The notes under the pieces are model-generated. The model was not told the origin of the DNA, searched no databases, and saw nothing but the letters and a program-made list of their open reading frames with translations. Shown here piece after piece: positions 58,614-64,000 of a DNA stretch of 64,000 nt; the first letter of the stretch is position 1; the number at the start of each line of letters is the position of its first letter. This stretch comes from Gemmata massiliana (lineage in GTDB: Bacteria > Planctomycetota > Planctomycetia > Gemmatales > Gemmataceae), in contig HG799466.1 in NCBI GenBank assembly GCA_000531095.1, forward strand, positions 472,049-536,048. The letters are read 5' to 3'. Both the position numbers and the translations under genes were made by a program.

Positions 58614-61019
58614 TTAATTCTGGTCTGGGTTACCGCCACCGCCCGGCCGCCCGCCACCGGGGGATCCGCCCGGGAAACCACCGGGAAACCCGCCCGGGCC
58701 GGTACCCGGCGTCACGTTCTTGGGCGGTTCCGGAGCGACGAGCGGGATATCGACACCGACCAAGGGAACGGTATTGATGTACGTCAGCCACTCGTCGGCG
58801 AACTTCTTCAGTTCTTTCGCGTCGGCAGCCCCATCCGCGGTCGTCGAGAGTTTGAACACGCGGACGAACACCGCGAACGCGGTCTTACCGTCGATCGGCA
58901 GGTCGCGCGGGAGCTTGTTTAGCTCCGTAACGTACTGCCGCAGTTGCTCGGGCTTGTGCTGAATGAGGTAGTAGTAGAGCGCCCAAGAGGTCGCGTTCGC
59001 CTTGATCGCGAGGCGCTGCTGCTTTTTGCGCAGAAGGGTTGCGGGGTCTTCGTAGTCCGCCGACAGCACGCCGCCGGGCACACCACCGGAGCCGCCGACC
59101 ATACCCGGTCCACCCGACATACCGGGCATACCCGGCAGTCCCGGACCTCCTGACCCCGGGCGCATCGGTCCCGGCCCCCCGGAACCTGGGCGGAGCGGAC
59201 CGCCGGAGCCAAAGCCTTCGCCCCCGTCTCCACTTCCACCCGGGCGCGGCGGTTGTGCCGCAGTCTGCGCGGGCTTTTTGGGTTTCTTCGGCGGAGCCGG
59301 ATCGGGATCGAGGCCGTCCTTGATGCCGGTGAAGTACACGTCGCCGAGAACGTTCTCGAGCAACCGGGCCGAGTCCGCGGGCAGCTCCTTCTTGGTCGCG
59401 AGGTCGCGGAGGTATCGCTGGAGCACGTAATTGGGCACGCCGTAGCCCGTAGTCAGCGCGACGTGCATGTTCATTTTCTCGCTGTCACCGACCGTTACGT
59501 AGGCCGGTCCGCGCGGCCGTGTGAAGAAGTTAACGGCCCCGCCGGTGAGCCACGACGGGAGCGTGACGTGCTTCGGCAACACGCCGGCGGCGTGCATCAA
59601 CTGGCGCGTCCCCTCGCGGCTGACGGCGGCAATGTCGGCCTCGTCGATCGCCAACTTCTCGACCGCGGCAATGGTGGACGCGCGGGCGATGTCATCGGGG
59701 CGCGGCCCCTTCTCACCGGTGTGATCGAGCTTGGGCGGCAACTGGTTGGCGAGGATCTGGTCGCGGTTCAGGCCGTGCGAAAACATCTGCTGCGTTTGGC
59801 GCAGGAAGGTCTGACCGACTTCGTCGGTCCGCTCGGGGGAGAGCACGAGCACGTCGTGGTCGGGCGCGTAGAAGGCGTCGGCCATCGGCAACCCGTCGAG
59901 TGCGAAGTGCAATTTGCGGAGCGCGGGCGTTTGCGGCGCGAGCACCACGACGAGCGGCTTTTGGGGAACGGGCAGCGCGACCCCTTGTGTGGCGTGCCAG
60001 AGGTAGAACGCCGCGAGGTTGTCGTTGAGTTGCGTGGCCCGCCGCTGCACTTCGGGGGCGGGGGTGTCCGCGTAAACGATCGCGTAGCGGTCCGCTATGC
60101 GGACGTTCTGGTAGTTGAGGCGCGACTTCCAGTCTTCCGCGTCGCTCAGTTGTGTCGGGCGCTCCGCGATCGCCTTACCCACTTTCCCCCAGGTCGCCAC
60201 GAAGGGCTTCACGTCGCGCTCCGGTAAGGCGAGCTTCGGATCTTCTGCGGCCGTAACCAACTCGTTCGCGTAGGTCAGGGCCTCCTTGACGAAACCGGAG
60301 TGGAGCGCGAGCTCCATCGCCTCGTAGAGCAGGCGCGCGTCGGTCTTCCCGCGCTGCCACGCCTCGTACTTTTCTCGCATCTCGGTGCCGCGCGTCTTCT
60401 TCGGCCCGGGGGTCCGGAGCAACTCGTCGTAAAACTGGATGCTGGTGCTGTCAATAAAGAGGCGGGCGGTCAGCTCTTGGCCGTAATATTGGAGACTGAA
60501 CTTTCGGAATTCGGGGTTGTTGAGCCCCGGGTTCTTGTCGCGGTGCAGCCGGCTCTTCAGGAGGTCGCTTTCGAGCGGGATCACGACCACGATCGAGCGC
60601 GTCGGGTCTTGTTCGACCACTCCCGCGTGCGACGTTCCACCGAACGAAGCACCCGGTTTCCCGAGGCCCGACGAACCGAGCGGACCCGGCATACTCGGCA
60701 TCCCCGGCATGCCACCCGGTGGGCCTCCTTTAGAGCCCCCCATATATCCGCCCGGTGGTCCTCCCTTGGACCCGCCGCTGCCGGGCATGCCACCCGGTGG
60801 GCCACCTTTAGAACCCCCCATGTACCCACCCGGAGATCCCGCAGACGGCCCTCCGGGCATGTACGGCGAACCGAGCCCGCCCGGACCGCCGGGAATACCG
60901 TCCCCACCGGGACCGACCCCGCTGCCCTCCAAGAGCACGCGGATGATAATGTACCCGGCGAAGGTGGGAGTCGTCGTTGCGGTGAGGAACACCGCAACGG
61001 CTAACAGAAAACGCCTCAT
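58614..61019 (-). CDS. Exported planctomycete protein, DUF1570/peptidase MA-like with Gly-Pro-Met repeats
   Basis: 801 residues from MRRFLLAVAVFLTATTTPTF (61019, GGAGG upstream). Signal peptide, then Gly/Pro/Met repeats (GGSKGGPPGGMPG units) at about 30-120, a globular domain, and a second Gly-rich linker near 610-670. REGTRQLMHAAGVLPKHVTL-PSWLTGG at about 480 resembles the peptidase MA/DUF1570 active site, but HExxH is replaced by REGTR, so probably inactive. Gly-rich C-terminus. Follows the broken gene in one transcription unit. Confidence 0.65.
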   Translation of the reverse strand: MRRFLLAVAVFLTATTTPTFAGYIIIRVLLEGSGVGPGGDGIPGGPGGLGSPYMPGGPSAGSPGGYMGGSKGGPPGGMPGSGGSKGGPPGGYMGGSKGGPPGGMPGMPSMPGPLGSSGLGKPGASFGGTSHAGVVEQDPTRSIVVVIPLESDLLKSRLHRDKNPGLNNPEFRKFSLQYYGQELTARLFIDSTSIQFYDELLRTPGPKKTRGTEMREKYEAWQRGKTDARLLYEAMELALHSGFVKEALTYANELVTAAEDPKLALPERDVKPFVATWGKVGKAIAERPTQLSDAEDWKSRLNYQNVRIADRYAIVYADTPAPEVQRRATQLNDNLAAFYLWHATQGVALPVPQKPLVVVLAPQTPALRKLHFALDGLPMADAFYAPDHDVLVLSPERTDEVGQTFLRQTQQMFSHGLNRDQILANQLPPKLDHTGEKGPRPDDIARASTIAAVEKLAIDEADIAAVSREGTRQLMHAAGVLPKHVTLPSWLTGGAVNFFTRPRGPAYVTVGDSEKMNMHVALTTGYGVPNYVLQRYLRDLATKKELPADSARLLENVLGDVYFTGIKDGLDPDPAPPKKPKKPAQTAAQPPRPGGSGDGGEGFGSGGPLRPGSGGPGPMRPGSGGPGLPGMPGMSGGPGMVGGSGGVPGGVLSADYEDPATLLRKKQQRLAIKANATSWALYYYLIQHKPEQLRQYVTELNKLPRDLPIDGKTAFAVFVRVFKLSTTADGAADAKELKKFADEWLTYINTVPLVGVDIPLVAPEPPKNVTPGTGPGGFPGGFPGGSPGGGRPGGGGNPDQN

Positions 61020-61114
61020 CGAGTTTCCCTCCGGCGGGTGCGGCCCGCAACAAACGATGTGTATTGTCGCCCGAGCCGCGCCCGCGAGCAACGCGAAAGT
61101 CGCGGCCCGTTACG

Positions 61115-62552
61115 TCACTGTTTCGCGGGCGCGAAGTCGATCGCCGTTTCCTTGATGTCCGGGAACAGTGTCGTGCTGCGTTTCGGGTTCTCGCGAATCG
61201 CGGAGAGGCGCTTGCGCAGTCCCTCAATGTCCACCTTGGACCCGATGTCCGGCTTGCCGGAACTGTCCACCTTGTCCATCGGCGCGAGTACGCTCGGGGC
61301 AACGCTTTTGAACAACTCCTCTACGACGGGCGGAACCAGAGCGGCATTGAATTTATTCGGTTGCGAGGGATCGAAGTCCATATCGAACAGGGGGCGCCAG
61401 TTGCGCATGGCCTCTGCGATTCGCAGAGCGTAAGAGCGCCACGGGAGCCGACGATCGAACGCATCGCTCGCGCGGGGCTCGGCGAACGTGATGAGTCCCG
61501 CGGTCACCGCTTCGGCGGCCGCGTCCGCGTTGTATTTCACGGAGATCATGGTGCCGTTCTTTTGGACCTCGATGGGCGCCATGTTGCACAGCCCGATAAC
61601 CGCTTCCCCCGCGTCCGCCGGCCCCGGGGCCGGCACCACGGCCGGAGCGCTGAGGGCGACCCGGGCGAGGGTGTGGGACGGGTACAGGGTCTTGCTGCCG
61701 GACAGGGGGAGCAGGGCGAACCGCACTTGGCCGAGTGCCTTGATCGCCTGTCGGCGCACGAGCCCGATCACCGCGAGCTGGTCCGGCGCGGCCTTCTCGA
61801 TCTTATTTTCGGGCAACCCGGGGAACAGGAGAACCGGGTTATTGACACTGTCGTCGAGCACCTTCACCAGGTCGTAGACCACTTTCGGGTCGTCCATCTG
61901 TCCGACGTGAGCTCGGTACTCAGCCAGTACGGGTCGTAAGCGCCGAGCAGGTTCGCGGCGGCGTGGTAGAGGTGGTACTTGATCGCGGTCGGGGTGTTGG
62001 CGTTCGCGAGGAGCGACGTAACGGTCGCGTAGTGCGCCGGCGCACCGCCCTTGCAGACTTGCGCCAGCACGCGGGCCGCGTTGATTTGCACGATCTGTTG
62101 GTCGCCGCGCTCGATCAGTTTCTTCAACTCGGCGTCGAGGGCCGCCCCGAGTTCGCGGATGTAAACGGCCTGATCCGGCCCGACCTTCCGGTCCCGGGGA
62201 CCGGTTCCCGGATGAACCGGCTCAGCTCCTGCAAGATGCCGAACTGACCATCGATGGCGAGGTGCTGGGTGGTAGCGGGGGCCGGCTTGAAGTCCTGTTG
62301 GGCCGCGTAAACCGTCGGGTGGGCCACGACCTCGGCACAGTACTTCGCGAGGGTGGCAAAGTTCTCCCGTGCTTCCTTGAGCTGGTCGTTCGTGATCCCG
62401 CCGCGTTCAATGTCTCGGTACGCGGCGATCGCGGTGAGCACGCCGGTCGGTTTTGCGGGTACCGCGGGCTGTTGGGCCGTTGCTGAGCCAGCCCCGAGCG
62501 CGAACCCGGCGCCAACGAGCAGTGTCCAAATGGTGTGGCGAACGAGGGTCAT
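61115..62552 (-). pseudogene. Exported host protein broken by two one-base deletions
   Basis: Three frames line up end to end: 62552-~62200 (signal peptide TLVRHTIWTLLVGAGFALGA, then helical), ~62190-~61890 (AVYIRELGAALDAELKKLIE ... HLYHAAANLLGAYDPYW) and ~61890-61115 (MDDPKVVYDLVKVLDDSVNN ... AIDFAPAKQ). One G missing in CCCCGGG(G)ACC near 62202 and one C in GGAC(C)AGATGG near 61898 would restore a protein of about 478 residues, HEAT-like in style. Error or true decay. Confidence 0.7.
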
Positions 62553-62782
62553 CGGTTTCCCCGAACCGTGATAGTGATGGGCTACGGTTAGAACGGTACT
62601 GAGCGAGTTCTCGTTGGTTGCAACTTCTTTAGGCTAACGAGCGGGTTCGCGCGTTGCAAGGGATCGCGAGCACCTTCTCGCATCAAACGAGCAGCCCGTG
62701 CGGTGCGACCGGACCGAAGTGCGCTTCGCAATGTGGTTGCCGTTTCGGGTGTGGGGAGTTAAAAAGCAAGTGTCGGACGGAT

Positions 62783-62857
<75 letters not shown>

Positions 62858-62868
62858 CCTGATCTGGT

Positions 62869-62905
62869 CCCCGCTGACGACAGGAGTTGTCAGCGGGGGC
62901 TTTTT
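62869..62905 (+). terminator. Terminator of tRNA-Pro
   Basis: CCCCGCTGAC / GTCAGCGGGG then GCTTTTT. Confidence 0.85.
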
Positions 62906-63130
62906 GTTGACATTTCTTCACATTCGCTCTTAATTGTTCGGTGTTTTCGAGTTGCCTAGCCTCCCATATGCCTCAGATTTCCCATTTCAACGTGAGTTAG
63001 TGACTCAATTAAGGTCGGCTGTTGTGGTGCAATTTGCTGAGGGTTGAAACGGCGTGGAAAGCGACTAAGATCTCACTAATCTTGATTTCGCACTGTACGC
63101 AAAACTAAAGTGGGGTCGTTTGGGTGTTAC

Positions 63131-63204
63131 GTGCCCGTAGCTCAACTGGATAGAGCGTCGGCCTCCGGAGCCGAAGGTTACAGGTTCAACTCCTGTCGGG
63201 CATA
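63131..63204 (+). tRNA. tRNA-Arg (anticodon CCG)
   Basis: Acceptor GTGCCCG/CGGGCAT, anticodon stem TCGGC/GCCGA with loop CTCCGGA, T-arm ACAGG/CCTGT with loop TTCAACT. No CCA encoded. Nothing else is visible in the gap between the two tRNAs. Confidence 0.9.
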
Positions 63205-63253
63205 CTAGAAAAACAAGGGTTTTGGGACTCAAGTCGGAATTAGATCACCTAAC

Positions 63254-63279
63254 ACAACCGCCGGGATTCTGGCGGTTGT
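63254..63279 (+). terminator. Terminator after tRNA-Arg
   Basis: ACAACCGCC / GGCGGTTGT followed by TGCATTTTG. Confidence 0.7.
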
Positions 63280-63345
63280 TGCATTTTGTCTCGGCCCCAA
63301 ATCGATTAGCATGGCACATGGCCAACCCTCTTTAAGGAGCTAATC

Positions 63346-63510
63346 GTGAAACGCCCGTGTAAAGTGGAATGGTGCGGTCGGGAACTTTCTGCCACATTCC
63401 ATAAATTCGGCACCCGTGCGTACAAGAACGATGATGGGTCGGCGTTCGGAATCTCGATTGCGATCGTCGAACTGGCGGATGGTGAAGTGATTTTGGTAGA
63501 TCCTACTTAG
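63346..63510 (+). CDS. Small hypothetical protein, 54 residues
   Basis: GTG with AAGGAG 6 nt upstream. KRPCKVEWCGRELSATFHKF then AFGISIAIVELADGEVILVD: a compact beta-rich domain typical of small planctomycete proteins. Unknown function. Confidence 0.6.
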   Translation: MKRPCKVEWCGRELSATFHKFGTRAYKNDDGSAFGISIAIVELADGEVILVDPT

Positions 63511-63714
63511 GTAAGTTTCGTGAAAAATGAAATACCCGCCGCTCCCGTGCGCCGCGTCCGAGGCCAGCGGCCAAATTAGAGCCTGAAGACAGGCCTTGTG
63601 GAAGTCATTTCAAAAACGTCTATCACTCGTCTGGGGGCGATATCCTCGAAGCTGCCCGCTCGCGTCGGATCAGGCGGCAGCATCGGATAGATCGCCCTCG
63701 ACCGTAACGCCTTT

Positions 63715-63805
63715 GGCTCATGAGGCGGTAGAGGTGGAGGTTTAGCAGAGGATGCTGTCGGGCAACGAGTTGCGACCAGCCTCCACCTCTACCGCCTTAT
63801 GAGCC
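63715..63805. repeat. Long inverted repeat, 26-bp arms
   Basis: Arms 63715-63740 and 63780-63805 match at 25 of 26 positions (GGCTCATGAGGCGGTAGAGG onward) with a 39-nt loop. The right arm is inside the 3' end of the partial gene; the left arm is just past its stop. Confidence 0.75.
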
Positions 63806-64000
63806 AATATTCGTAGTTCGGTGACGAGGCGGTCTTCCGGTTCGACGACTGAAATGCGGTGAAGCGGAAGATCGATTTCGGCCAAATGGGCCACCTGCTG
63901 AACCGCCCCGTAGACTTCCCGAGGCCCGCGCTCCTTGACCCTATGCGTGGCGAGGATGAGACGCCACTCGCTCTCCTCTGGGAGAGAATTCCATAGCGCG
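63742..64000 (-). CDS. Partial hypothetical protein, 5' end beyond window
   Basis: Open from the right edge to a TAA at 63742-63744, 85 residues visible: WNSLPEESEWRLILATHRVK ... AVQQVAHLAEIDLPLHRISV ... LAHKAVEVEAGRNSLPDSIL. No family recognised. 63511-63714 holds no gene. Confidence 0.6.
   Translation of the reverse strand, partial: ALWNSLPEESEWRLILATHRVKERGPREVYGAVQQVAHLAEIDLPLHRISVVEPEDRLVTELRILAHKAVEVEAGRNSLPDSILC

Noticed and set aside
59253-61004. Long plus-strand ORFs opposite the exported host protein
   Set aside because: Shadow frames; composition dominated by Arg, Gly and Pro, no starts with ribosome sites.
63715-63805. Inverted repeat considered as insertion sequence ends
   Set aside because: Only 39 bp between arms, no transposase and no target duplication visible.

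Overview
The window looks like a temperate siphovirus-type prophage (about 1-58,450) plus roughly 5.5 kb of host chromosome. The host is probably a planctomycete of the Gemmata group. Evidence is the high GC, host-side secreted proteins with Gly/Pro/Met-rich repeats, and prophage genes carrying the planctomycete repeat-companion domain (TIGR02996 type). The right prophage end lies beside a tRNA-Leu(CAG) gene, next to a tyrosine integrase. The left end is beyond base 1, because the window opens inside a KilA-N gene.

Layout. 1-8.5 kb: KilA-N regulator, small genes, a phage tRNA-Leu(UAG), and a minus-strand run of exported or membrane proteins that includes two c-type cytochrome-like proteins and a membrane-anchored matrixin-type metalloprotease, then an AP2-like protein and a HAD phosphatase. 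8.5-16.9 kb: tail fibre and spike-like proteins. 16.97-20.8 kb: a plus-strand tail module with tail completion-like and tube-like proteins, a tail assembly chaperone pair with a T TTT TTT slippery site, and a tape measure. 20.8-24.8 kb: lipoprotein, membrane protein, XRE repressor, LAGLIDADG homing endonuclease and small regulators. 24.8-42.9 kb: packaging and head genes on the minus strand (terminase, HK97 portal, a very large multidomain protein, prohead protease, major capsid protein, decoration-like and connector proteins), interrupted by a DNA methyltransferase. 42.9-49.7 kb: many small genes with zinc clusters or TIGR02996 domains and a RusA-like nuclease. 49.7-53.7 kb: SF2 helicase, coiled-coil protein, ParB-like protein and ERF single-strand annealing protein. 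53.8-58.3 kb: excisionase-like, RHH, antirepressor and winged-helix regulators, then the integrase. 58.4-64 kb: host tRNAs (Leu, Pro, Arg), two exported proteins (one broken by two frameshifts), a small gene and a partial gene at the edge.

Most notable: (1) a 1130-residue protein between the portal gene and the prohead protease, with coiled coil, Cys cluster, an Acb1-like 2H phosphoesterase domain (candidate anti-CBASS) and a C-terminal ADP-ribosyltransferase-like domain, separated by repeated PRD-x-x-GRW linkers; (2) a GTT(C/A)CCCC motif upstream of about ten genes or operons, in seven cases 22-23 nt from the start codon; (3) the secreted cytochrome/protease cassette; (4) perfect 27-bp and 41-bp palindromes with a common core inside the ParB-like gene; (5) a promoter-terminator unit that looks like a small RNA. 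At least four apparent one-base deletions interrupt otherwise good reading frames, which could be sequencing error or decay. All family assignments are by eye; no searches were run.
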